NCBI GenBank assembly: GCA_018714645.1
Contig: DVND01000112.1
Coordinates: 1 to 5,620, forward strand
Source: Candidatus Avimonoglobus intestinipullorum
Lineage (GTDB): Bacteria; Bacillota; Clostridia; UBA1381
Reading direction: 5' to 3'
DNA length: 5,620 nucleotides
Made by a program: the position numbers and the translations under genes. The notes under the pieces were generated by a model. It was not told the DNA's origin. It saw only the letters and a list, made by a program, of their open reading frames with translations, and searched no databases. Shown one piece after another: positions 1-5,620 of this stretch; position 1 is the stretch's first letter; every line of letters starts with the position of its first letter.

Positions 1-30
1 ATGAATAATAGGAACAGTTTATTTTAAAGG

Positions 31-86
31 GTTTTATAAAACACGGAAGGGGCAGCCCCTTCCTGCAGCATACCATGCTGCAGGAA
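31..86 (+). promoter_or_regulatory. Palindrome-rich 5' leader upstream of the secreted-protein operon
   Basis: Seen directly: a 12-bp perfect palindrome GTTTTATAAAAC at 31-42; a 19-base inverted repeat at 45-63 (GGAAGGGGC, central A, GCCCCTTCC); and a second perfect inverted repeat with 12-bp arms at 60-71 and 75-86 and a 3-base loop. The last two share bases 60-63, so in RNA their full stems compete. Further partners exist downstream: GCCCT at 100-104 can pair with AGGGC at 118-122, and GGGGCA at 49-54 partly with 99-104. A T6 run lies at 110-115. This could be an attenuator-like leader. Read on the minus strand, the 45-63 stem is followed by GTGTTTT, so a leftward terminator is an alternative, although no minus-strand gene ends there. 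TATAAA at 35-40 could be a -10 box, but no convincing -35 accompanies it. Nothing coding is seen in 1-150. Confidence 0.45.
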
Positions 87-150
87 ACAATATGTAGGTG
101 CCCTGGCTGTTTTTTGTAGGGCCTTTGCAAATTTGACAGGAGGGGAAAAG

Positions 151-1704
151 ATGAAAAACCAGATCAAGAAAACGCTGGCGGGGCTGGCAGCGGTTGCAGT
201 GATAGTGTCCGGGGCAAGTGTATTTGCGGAAGAACCGTCGGCACAGGTTGTCACAGGCAATGACAATTATTGGGCACAAACCTTCACAGGGTTGGGACGC
301 TTTGTTGCGCCGGATATGATGCGGATCAGTTCGGACGTCAGCCTTTCAGCGTCTAATGCGGTTAGTTCTACGGTTATGGGTGTTGAGGAAATCGCCGCGC
401 TGGAAGCGGCGGGCAGTTATCTCGGCGGGAAAGCGGGGCTGTTTGGCAAGGAGGACGCCGCATTTAGTGTGGAGAATTTAAACCAGCCGCTGTTCCTAGA
501 AGTAAAGAGCGGGTCTAAAAATGATCCTAATATGGGGGAACCATCCGGATTAAACCCATTGACGAGCGGGAATGGGGAGTATGGAAATACAGGTAATTAT
601 GCATACTTCAGCTTTGAAATGGCTGTTTCCGATTACAGTGAACCCCGGACATTCCAGCTGCAAACGGCAAGGGATGGAAGTGGCAGTGATGGTGTTACGA
701 TGCCATCAACCACGATGTTAGAAGTGGCGGGAGAGAGTGGCGCTGTGTCGGTGTTTAATAAGGCAACGGAATATACTATGCCGTTGAACAAATGGGTACG
801 TTATGACATGGTGATTTATCAGACGGGAAGTAAAACATCTAATACCAAGCCATACATTTATGTGTATGCAGATGGGGAATTAATTGCGGAAAATATCCAA
901 TTCGACGGATTGGCAAATCACAGCTATACTATGTTCAGAAGTGTACAAGGGTTGCATTTTGGGTTCGCAGCGGGGGAATCCGGCTGCTATATTGACAACC
1001 TTGTAGCGCGCAAGATTTTGGGCACAAATGTGACAGGCGGAACGGGTTATACAGATAATGCAAAGTATGTAGTATGCGCATTGGCGCCGGAGAGTACAGC
1101 GGCAGAAATTGATAATGAGGCAAAAACAATCACCGTTCCGGCGGGGACGGCGGCGAGTGCAATCAGCGGTGCGGATGTAACGTTTGTGACAGCGGACGGC
1201 ACAGTGCAGGAAACGGCGCAGAAAAATGGTTTTGCCATCGTTTCCGGGGAAATGATCTCTGACGATGAATTTACAACAGGCGACATTTACTACACCCTAA
1301 CCGTGGAGGGTACGCCGGAGCCTGCAGAGGATGCGGTGGAGCTGACGGTGACCTCAGATTCCGGTTATTATGCCGATACTGCCGACGGCGCGGATAAATC
1401 CGGTGTGGTGGGCTTTAAAACGTCCATAGAGAAAACAGGTGATCCGGTGGTGCAGAACTATGGTACATTCCTGCTGAAATCCAGCGATTTTGATGCGGCT
1501 GGCGGCACGCAGACAGAAGTGGCTAATGCAGGCGATTTGGAGTCCGGCAAGGCGTATGTTGTAGAAGTGGAAAATATCGGTGAAGCGGATTTTGGCACTG
1601 CAATTTATGCAAAAAGCTTTGTACAGACGGCAGACGGCTATTTTTACAGTGACGTTATCAGCAACATGGTCGGCGCGAACGGGAAATGGCTGGGTGCAAA
1701 ATAA
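151..1704 (+). CDS. Secreted surface protein with LamG/concanavalin-like N-terminal domain
   Basis: A 517-residue exported protein of no recognised named family. The start is ATG 151, seven bases after AGGAGG at 138-143; an in-frame TTG at 133 lies upstream of that site and is rejected. Residues 1-26 are a signal peptide (lysine-rich start, hydrophobic core, VFA before EE). Residues about 40-290 look like a jelly-roll lectin/LamG domain: YWAQTF at 40-45, GGKAGLFGK at 92-100, strand-like FSFEMA near 153, NKWVRYDMVIY at 213-223, a YIYVYADGE strand at 235-243 and YIDNLVARK at 280-288. Residues about 305-388 resemble a small Ig-like module ending YYTLTV, and about 395-517 form another beta-rich module (YGTFLLKSSDF, GYFYSDVISN). 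No sortase motif, S-layer homology domain or catalytic signature is seen, so a ligand-binding or structural envelope role is inferred. The N-terminal domain is paralogous to the product at 2465. It is the first gene of a probable four-gene transcript. Confidence 0.88.
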   Translation: MKNQIKKTLAGLAAVAVIVSGASVFAEEPSAQVVTGNDNYWAQTFTGLGRFVAPDMMRISSDVSLSASNAVSSTVMGVEEIAALEAAGSYLGGKAGLFGKEDAAFSVENLNQPLFLEVKSGSKNDPNMGEPSGLNPLTSGNGEYGNTGNYAYFSFEMAVSDYSEPRTFQLQTARDGSGSDGVTMPSTTMLEVAGESGAVSVFNKATEYTMPLNKWVRYDMVIYQTGSKTSNTKPYIYVYADGELIAENIQFDGLANHSYTMFRSVQGLHFGFAAGESGCYIDNLVARKILGTNVTGGTGYTDNAKYVVCALAPESTAAEIDNEAKTITVPAGTAASAISGADVTFVTADGTVQETAQKNGFAIVSGEMISDDEFTTGDIYYTLTVEGTPEPAEDAVELTVTSDSGYYADTADGADKSGVVGFKTSIEKTGDPVVQNYGTFLLKSSDFDAAGGTQTEVANAGDLESGKAYVVEVENIGEADFGTAIYAKSFVQTADGYFYSDVISNMVGANGKWLGAK

Positions 1705-1737
1705 ATTGGAAATAAGAAGGAAAGGAATTGATTGAGT

Positions 1738-1884
1738 ATGAAAAAATATATCCCACCGAAAATCGAAATAAAACTGTTTGAAGTGGCGGATGTAATCGCT
1801 GCCAGCGGCGCCGCCGGGCTGGATTATGAAAACGATCCGAACGTCGAGTGGACCGGGACGGTAGATTTCAGCGAATTGCAGTAA
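1738..1884 (+). CDS. Short leader-like peptide (48 aa), putative secreted or modified peptide precursor
   Basis: A 48-residue reading frame starting ATG 1738, 33 bases after the upstream stop. A purine-rich site AAGGAAAGG at 1717-1725 precedes it; spacing to the ATG is long (12 bases), so the in-frame TTG at 1732 (50 aa, better spacing) is a possible start. The N-terminal half, MKKYIPPKIEIKLFEVADVI, is basic and hydrophobic; it leads through small residues (AASGAAG, 21-27) into an acidic tail with one tryptophan (DYENDPNVEWTG, 29-40) and ends in DFSELQ. There is no signal peptide, membrane segment or cysteine. From memory, peptides with this layout (MKK-Y-P-x-IE, then DVI-x-x-SG, then an acidic tail) are common, unnamed genes in gut Clostridia and Bacteroidota. 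That resemblance needs a search. The leader/core look suggests a precursor peptide, but no modifying enzyme or exporter lies in this window. Confidence 0.7.
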   Translation: MKKYIPPKIEIKLFEVADVIAASGAAGLDYENDPNVEWTGTVDFSELQ

Positions 1885-1894
1885 TCGCAAATGG

Positions 1895-1928
1895 TTGGAG
1901 CGGGGCGGAAGGTGTTGCTTCGCTCCAA
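1895..1928 (+). other. Intergenic hairpin between peptide gene and copper-amine-oxidase-N-like gene
   Basis: TTGGAGCG at 1895-1902 is the exact reverse complement of CGCTCCAA at 1921-1928. The stem extends inward through GU and GC pairs (1903-1908 with 1915-1920), giving about 14 pairs closed by a six-base loop at 1909-1914. It is followed by ATTAATGCAC rather than a T-run, so it is not a standard intrinsic terminator. It sits 10 bases after the peptide stop and 10 bases before the next ribosome binding site. A role in mRNA processing or 3'-end protection, setting different levels for the peptide and the downstream genes, is inferred. Confidence 0.55.
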
Positions 1929-1948
1929 ATTAATGCACAGGAGGGAAT

Positions 1949-2446
1949 ATGAAGCATAGGTTGACATATTTGGTTTTAGCTTTGCTATTTTTGTTTTCAG
2001 TTCCGGCTGCAGCGCACCCAGAGGTCACTGTCGAGGTGGACGGGGAAGCGCTGGCATTTGACGTGCCCCCTGTAATTATACAGGAACGGACGATGGTACC
2101 CATGCGGGCGATTTTTGAGCGGTTGGGTGCAGAAGTGGACTGGGTTCAGGAAGAGCAGATCATTATAGCGGTAAAAGGCAGCTTGTTTGTCTCCCTGAAA
2201 ATCGGTTCGGAAACGATGATTGTGCAGGATGTCGCCGAGGATGCGGTACAGACGAAGATATTGCTGGATTCGCCGCCGGTGCTCGTCGATTCCAGGGCGC
2301 TCGTCCCTGTCCGGGCTGTGTCGGATAGCCTGGGGGCGGCTGTGGAGTGGATCCCGGAAACCTATACGGTGCAGATCACAACGCAGGAGGCCCGCAGCCG
2401 GATTACGGGGCAGGGAGAAGAGCAAGAAAACACCTTTATAGAATAA
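1949..2446 (+). CDS. Secreted copper amine oxidase N-terminal-like domain protein
   Basis: A 165-residue exported protein. ATG 1949 follows AGGAGG at 1939-1944 with short spacing. A signal peptide covers residues 1-22 (KHR, hydrophobic core, cleavage near AAA-H). The rest is two copies of the copper-amine-oxidase-N-like repeat (Pfam PF07833 type): the first has FDVPP at 37-41, RTMVPMRAIFERLGA at 47-61 and VDW at 63-65; the second has LDSPP at 106-110, RALVPVRAVSDSLGA at 116-130 and VEW at 132-134. Despite the family name, this domain is non-catalytic. It is abundant in Clostridia and Bacilli as a cell-surface or extracellular module, often fused to enzymes. Here it stands alone, followed only by a polar tail (about 146-165). 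No copper ligands or oxidase domain are present. It lies 18 bases before the next gene, in the same transcript, so an envelope or secretion-related partner role is inferred. Confidence 0.92.
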   Translation: MKHRLTYLVLALLFLFSVPAAAHPEVTVEVDGEALAFDVPPVIIQERTMVPMRAIFERLGAEVDWVQEEQIIIAVKGSLFVSLKIGSETMIVQDVAEDAVQTKILLDSPPVLVDSRALVPVRAVSDSLGAAVEWIPETYTVQITTQEARSRITGQGEEQENTFIE

Positions 2447-2464
2447 TTTGAAAGGAAGGCTAAC

Positions 2465-3115
2465 ATGAAGCAATTACTGAAAAGAACTGTGAGTGCACTG
2501 TCAGCGCTGGCGGTGGCGATGGGCAGCGTTACCGCGTTGGCGGCGCAGACACAGACGGGTTCCGGATACTGGCGGCAGACTTTTGACGATTTGGTTGCGT
2601 ATGCCGTCCCGGATGACATGTATGTAAAGTATGAAATGACAGAAGGCGAATCGGTGGAGATGGATGACGCCGGGCTGGCAGACTTGGCAGGACAGGGCGT
2701 GTTCATTGGCGGGAAAAGCGGGATGCTGGGAAAGGCAGACGGCTTTTTCGCGGCGGAGCAGTTGGGCGGCGCAGCAGTCGTTGGCGCTGTAGATGGGGCG
2801 GAAGCTACATACCTGAAGAAAGCAACAGGATTAGGAGCGCAGGTGAGCGGCAGCCCCAAGGTACATATTGGGTTTGAATTGGCGGCGGGGGATTATTCCG
2901 CAGAACGTAAGTTGACGCTTGATGCGCGGAGCAAAGCAGGATCAGGTGCACAAACGATGGCGCTGCTAACCGTTGCAGGCGAAACTGGCGCAGTAAAAGC
3001 CGGGGCGACGGCCACGGACTATGTTATGCCGCAAAATAAATGGGTGCGCTTGCCCAGTGCGCGTTTTTTTCGGCGCTGGCGTTCGCCGGAGAATATGTGC
3101 ATTCCTGGGGCGTGA
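2465..3115 (+). CDS. Truncated paralogue of the secreted lectin-like protein (3' end lost)
   Basis: A 216-residue frame starting ATG 2465 after AAGGAAGG at 2452-2459. Residues 1-27 are a signal peptide (KR, hydrophobic core, ALA-A). Residues 35-195 are clearly paralogous to the product at 151: YWRQTF (35-40), IGGKSGMLGK (81-90), GFELAAGDYSAER (136-148), LLTVAGETGAV (167-177) and NKWVR (191-195), matching YWAQTF, LGGKAGLFGK, SFEMAVSDYSEPR, MLEVAGESGAV and NKWVR there. Homology ends at R195 (base 3049). Residues 196-216 are an unrelated basic tail, which is DUF2264 DNA read out of frame, ending at TGA 3113-3115. The second half of the lectin-like domain, including the YIDN block, and both C-terminal modules are missing, so the product is probably misfolded or non-functional. 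The start and signal peptide are intact, so expression is possible. It overlaps the next frame by 76 bases. Confidence 0.82.
   Translation: MKQLLKRTVSALSALAVAMGSVTALAAQTQTGSGYWRQTFDDLVAYAVPDDMYVKYEMTEGESVEMDDAGLADLAGQGVFIGGKSGMLGKADGFFAAEQLGGAAVVGAVDGAEATYLKKATGLGAQVSGSPKVHIGFELAAGDYSAERKLTLDARSKAGSGAQTMALLTVAGETGAVKAGATATDYVMPQNKWVRLPSARFFRRWRSPENMCIPGA
3047..3052 (+). other. Junction between two unrelated gene fragments
   Basis: Left of about 3049, the + strand codes for the lectin-like paralogue in the frame starting at 2465. Right of about 3050, it codes for DUF2264 in the frame starting at 3040. DUF2264 proteins as I recall them read (T/S)YRFAQ just before the AFxSAL block; here only the AQCAFFSAL part survives. 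The switch falls at the Arg codon CGC 3047-3049, where both ancestral genes may have had Arg, so a short microhomology is possible. The fusion is out of frame by one base: one extra T after 3049 would give WVRFAQCAFF as a continuous reading. No inverted repeats, target duplication or transposase are seen at the site. It may be a real deletion or an assembly artefact. Confidence 0.75.
3064..3070 (+). other. T7 slippery heptamer in register for a -1 frameshift
   Basis: Seven T residues. In the frame of the truncated paralogue they are read T TTT TTT, which fits the X XXY YYZ pattern of -1 slippery sites. A -1 slip, or a transcript with one added U, makes the next codon TCG at 3070, which is in the DUF2264 frame, and the reading then stays open to 3996 (about 510 residues in all). 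The same run encodes part of AFFS in the DUF2264 frame, so it probably pre-dates the fusion. I did not identify a clear stimulatory stem-loop or pseudoknot just downstream. Function is unproven. Confidence 0.4.
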
Positions 3116-3995
3116 CAAAAGGGATCATCGGCAGGCATATGCGGTGGTGGTTCCAGCATCCCATTTTGGACTGCGAGGGGAAACTGACGCTGGGATATAC
3201 ATATCCAAACCTCATCATGTGCGAGGGATACAACGCGCCTGGGTCGCCTTATTGGGCTATGAAAAGCTTTTTGGTGCTGGCGCTGGGGGAGGAACATCCC
3301 TTCTGGCAGGCGGAGGAAGAGCCTTTGCCGCAGCTGGACGCCCGTAAACGGCTTCCCCATGCATATATGCTGGTAGACCGGCGGGATCCGTGCGATGTGA
3401 CGGCGTATACGGCGGGGCAGTACGCAGATTGGGAACCGGCCCATGCCGACGCAAAATACGGGAAGTTTGCATATTCCAGCTATTTTGGCTTTTCCGTCCC
3501 AAAGGGGAGCCGGACGCTGTCCCAATGCGCGCCGGACTCCATGCTTGCATTTGTGCGGGACGATATGGTGTTCACGCGGAAAAAAAGCAGCCGGACGGAA
3601 ATTGGAGAGGATTACGTATACGCGGAATGGAGCCCCATGGCGGGGATTCTGATAAAAACAAGAATTGAACCATATGGGAAGGGGCATATACGGATCCATG
3701 ATATCCAGGCGGATTTTGCGTGCACTGCTTATGAATGCGGTTTTTCCCTGCCCATCGGTGAAAACAGCCATGTCCGGGAGACGGCTAAGAAAAACCTTGC
3801 GGAGGCGGAAAACGAATTTGGCATTGTACACGTTGAATTGCTGGAAGGGGAAGGCAGCGGGCAGTTCGTTGAAAATGAGCCGAATACGAATTTGTCCCAT
3901 AATAAAACGGGGCTTTGTTGTGTTGAAATCCCCATCCAAAAGGGGATAAACCATATAAAAAGTTATGTTTTCGGAGAAAGGAAGGAGAAAGCTTG

Positions 3996-5552
3996 ATGGC
4001 GGGGAAATGGCTGCGCAAAATAGGGACAATGTTAATTGCCGCGGCAGCGGTTTTGGGCGCTGTTTCCTGCGGGAACGGCCAGGGGAATTACGATATGGGC
4101 TATTATCGGGGAACGGAACCCGTCACGTTGACGGTCGCGTGGACGGAAAACGGATCTGTGGTGGACACGCAGGACATGCCTACCCTGGTAAAAGCGCGGG
4201 AAATGACCAACATTGGATTGAAAAACATACTGCCCAAAAACGTCACAGACTGGCAGCAGGCGCTGGGTATGCTGGTGGCGGCAGACAAGGAACCGGACAT
4301 CATCCACCTTTATACGCAAACGGCGATTAATCAGTACACGATAAACGGGACACTGCGGCCTCTTGATGAGCTGATTGAGGAATATGCGCCCAATATCAAG
4401 CGGTTTTTTGAAGAAAACCCCGACTTGCGGGAGGTGACCCAATGGAAGGACGGAAAGATTTATTTCCTGCCGTGTTATACGGACGGTGAGTTTTCCAATG
4501 GATGGTTTATCCGCAAGGATTGGCTGGACAGGCTGGGGTTGAAGGAGCCGGAGTCCGTAGAGGAATATTATCAGGTCTTAAAGGCGTTCAAGACGCAGGA
4601 TCCGAACGGAAACGGGATCGCAGATGAAATCCCATACTTTAACCGGAAGGCCGGGGTGGACTATACCGAAAGCGTAACCTGTTTGCTGCAGCTCTGGGAT
4701 ACAAACCAGGGGATTATGGAAAAAAATGGGACCATTGTATATACGCCCTGTGAACCGGAATTTATCGAAGCTATATCGAATATTGCCAAATGGTACAAGG
4801 AAGGGCTGATCGATCCGGAGATCTATACCCGCGGCAGCGGCGCGCGGGACGAGCTGCTGGGGAAGGATGTGGGCGGCTCCACGTATGACTGGTTCGGTTC
4901 CACAGCCCTGTATAACAATAGGTTACAGGATGAAATCCCGGGATTTTCCTTTGTGCCTATGGCGCCGCCTTCCGGCGCAAACTATGACAGCCGGCAGCCG
5001 ACGAAAGACGCTGGATGGGGCATTTCCGCAAAATCGGAAAATGCTGTTGAAGCCATCCGGTATATGGATTTTTGGTTCAGTCCGGAGGGGCGGATTTTGG
5101 CCAATTACGGCATTGAAGGCGAGACCTATGACATGGTGGACGGAAAACCTCAATTGAAGGAAAATATCATCAACAGCCATGATGAAGGTTCGGTTGTGGA
5201 TGTGTTGAATACATATGGCGCCCAGCTCAGCATGGCGTATCATCAGGATTTTGAATACGAACGGCAATGGCTAACGCCTGTGGCGTTAGCTGGGATTGAC
5301 GATTACATGAATAACGGGTATTTGAAAAAATATGTAAACCGGAAATATACACTGAATGAAGAGGATTCAAAAAAGGCCACGGAGCTGTTGGCAACGTTGT
5401 CTGATTATGTCAGCGACATGGAACAGAAATGGGTGCTGGGAGAATTGGATATTGCAAGCACCTATAATGAGTTTTTATCAACGCTGCACAATATGCAGGT
5501 GGATGAGCTGATTGCGATCCATCGCCGGGCATACGAGGCAGCGGGAGAATAG
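3996..5552 (+). CDS. ABC transporter extracellular solute-binding lipoprotein (LplA-like, family 1)
   Basis: A 518-residue lipoprotein that would capture an oligosaccharide or similar solute outside the membrane for an ABC importer. ATG 3996 is preferred over TTG 3993: it lies eight bases after AAGGAG (3982-3987) and overlaps the preceding stop as TGATG, indicating translational coupling. The signal has WLRK, a hydrophobic Ala-rich core and a lipobox-like AVSC with Cys25 as the lipidation site (Ala at -3 is less usual). Typical family-1 features follow: VTLTVAWTENG (43-53), KEPDIIHLY (98-106), LRPLDELIEEYAPNI (120-134), WKDGKIYFLP (150-159) and NGWFIRKDWLDRLGL (168-182), then DPNGNGIADE at 202-211, a calcium-loop-like motif common in the Paenibacillus LplA-type subgroup. 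WGISAKSENAVEAIRYMDFW is the usual C-lobe block. Length is normal for this subgroup. No permease or ATPase gene is in the window, and a terminator follows at once, so the permeases are upstream in the ancestral operon or elsewhere. The substrate cannot be told from sequence. Confidence 0.93.
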   Translation: MAGKWLRKIGTMLIAAAAVLGAVSCGNGQGNYDMGYYRGTEPVTLTVAWTENGSVVDTQDMPTLVKAREMTNIGLKNILPKNVTDWQQALGMLVAADKEPDIIHLYTQTAINQYTINGTLRPLDELIEEYAPNIKRFFEENPDLREVTQWKDGKIYFLPCYTDGEFSNGWFIRKDWLDRLGLKEPESVEEYYQVLKAFKTQDPNGNGIADEIPYFNRKAGVDYTESVTCLLQLWDTNQGIMEKNGTIVYTPCEPEFIEAISNIAKWYKEGLIDPEIYTRGSGARDELLGKDVGGSTYDWFGSTALYNNRLQDEIPGFSFVPMAPPSGANYDSRQPTKDAGWGISAKSENAVEAIRYMDFWFSPEGRILANYGIEGETYDMVDGKPQLKENIINSHDEGSVVDVLNTYGAQLSMAYHQDFEYERQWLTPVALAGIDDYMNNGYLKKYVNRKYTLNEEDSKKATELLATLSDYVSDMEQKWVLGELDIASTYNEFLSTLHNMQVDELIAIHRRAYEAAGE

Positions 5553-5562
5553 GTTTTATTTG

Positions 5563-5595
5563 GCAGCAGATAGGGTATATATCTGCTGCTTTTTT
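5563..5595 (+). terminator. Intrinsic (Rho-independent) terminator after the solute-binding protein gene
   Basis: GCAGCAGATA at 5563-5572 and TATCTGCTGC at 5580-5589 form a perfect 10-bp stem with a seven-base loop, followed at once by six T (5590-5595). It begins ten bases after the TAG at 5550-5552 and ends the + strand transcript. The remaining bases, 5596-5620, show no feature. Confidence 0.93.
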
Positions 5596-5620
5596 GTTGG
5601 ATAGCAAAAAATGCAGTGGC

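Larger units (their letters stand above)
3040..3996 (+). pseudogene. DUF2264 family protein, 5'-truncated C-terminal portion
   Basis: The frame is open for 318 residues from ATG 3040, directly after an in-frame TAA at 3037-3039. That ATG comes from the upstream paralogue (inside its Lys-Trp codons) and has no ribosome binding site, so it is not an authentic start. From about residue 4 the sequence is recognisably the middle-to-C-terminal part of DUF2264 (PF10022): LAQCAFFSALAFAG (4-17), WGVTKGIIGRHMRWWF (23-38), GYTYPNLIMCEGYNAPGSPY (52-71), HPFWQAEE (86-93), KYGKFAYSSYFGFSVP (139-154) and RIEPYGKGHIRIHDI (208-222). Members as I recall them are about 600 residues long, so roughly the N-terminal half is absent. 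Family function is not firmly established; members tend to sit in polysaccharide-use loci, suggesting a carbohydrate-active or uronic-acid-related role. No further nonsense or frameshift lesion is visible, implying recent truncation. Its stop overlaps the next start (TGATG, 3994-3998). Translation could occur through frameshifting from the upstream gene. Confidence 0.85.

Noticed and set aside
133..138. TTGACA, matching a -35 promoter box.
   Set aside because: It overlaps the ribosome binding site of the 151 gene and no -10 box lies at the right distance. It looks fortuitous.
24..279. Minus-strand frames of about 80 residues over the leader.
   Set aside because: They run antisense into the signal peptide of the 151 gene and through the palindromes, with no recognisable product.
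541..960. A lower G+C stretch within the first gene, possible sign of transfer.
   Set aside because: Counted lines range from about 35 to 50 percent here against 53 to 67 further on, but the paralogue also varies line to line and the reading frame and domain continue smoothly.
1354..1890. A 178-residue minus-strand frame covering the end of the first gene and the peptide gene.
   Set aside because: It has no recognisable motif or convincing ribosome binding site, and it lies across two + strand genes with good start signals.
3037..3042. TAAATG as a translational stop-start for the DUF2264 frame.
   Set aside because: The TAA is not in the frame of the upstream gene, there is no ribosome binding site, and the ATG belongs to the paralogue-derived sequence.
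3019..4029. A 336-residue open frame on the minus strand.
   Set aside because: It is antisense to the DUF2264 coding sequence and the binding-protein start, has a low-complexity basic/proline composition and shows no recognisable domain. The + strand frame has clear family motifs.
4599..4628. DPNGNGIADE motif as a dockerin or EF-hand repeat.
   Set aside because: It is a single copy inside a family-1 solute-binding fold where this loop is usual. There is no second repeat or dockerin layout.

Overview
The window looks like chromosome of a Gram-positive, Clostridia-type anaerobe. The evidence is strong AGGAGG-type ribosome binding sites, a copper-amine-oxidase-N-like surface domain, a lipobox-bearing binding protein of the LplA type, and a short C-terminally acidic peptide gene of a kind I recall from gut Clostridia. 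Base composition is moderate and uneven; the 60-base lines I counted run from about 35 to 67 percent G+C. All credible genes are on the + strand and tightly spaced. No RNA gene, CRISPR array, transposase or integrase is visible.

Layout. Positions 1-150 are a non-coding leader with three palindromes, two of which overlap and cannot fold together. Next comes a putative surface/secretion operon: a 517-residue secreted protein with a lectin-like (LamG/concanavalin-type) N-terminal domain (151-1704), a 48-residue peptide without a signal sequence (1738-1884), a hairpin (1895-1928), a small secreted two-repeat copper-amine-oxidase-N-like protein (1949-2446), and a paralogue of the first secreted protein (2465-3115).

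The paralogue breaks abruptly at about 3049. Its homology to the first gene stops at the shared NKWVR block, and the very next bases belong to a different gene, the C-terminal part of a DUF2264-family protein, read one frame away (open 3040-3996). That gene is followed, with a TGATG overlap, by an extracellular solute-binding lipoprotein (3996-5552) and a strong intrinsic terminator (5563-5595).

Interpretation. The left half looks like an expressed cell-envelope cassette and the right half like the tail of a carbohydrate uptake/processing operon. The point near 3049 looks like a deletion or rearrangement (or an assembly chimera) that removed the 3' end of the paralogue, the 5' half of the DUF2264 gene and whatever lay between, placing the binding protein under the control of the surface operon. 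A run of seven T at 3064-3070 lies exactly in register to act as a -1 slippery heptamer joining the two broken frames. This, together with the small peptide gene, is the part most worth a second look.
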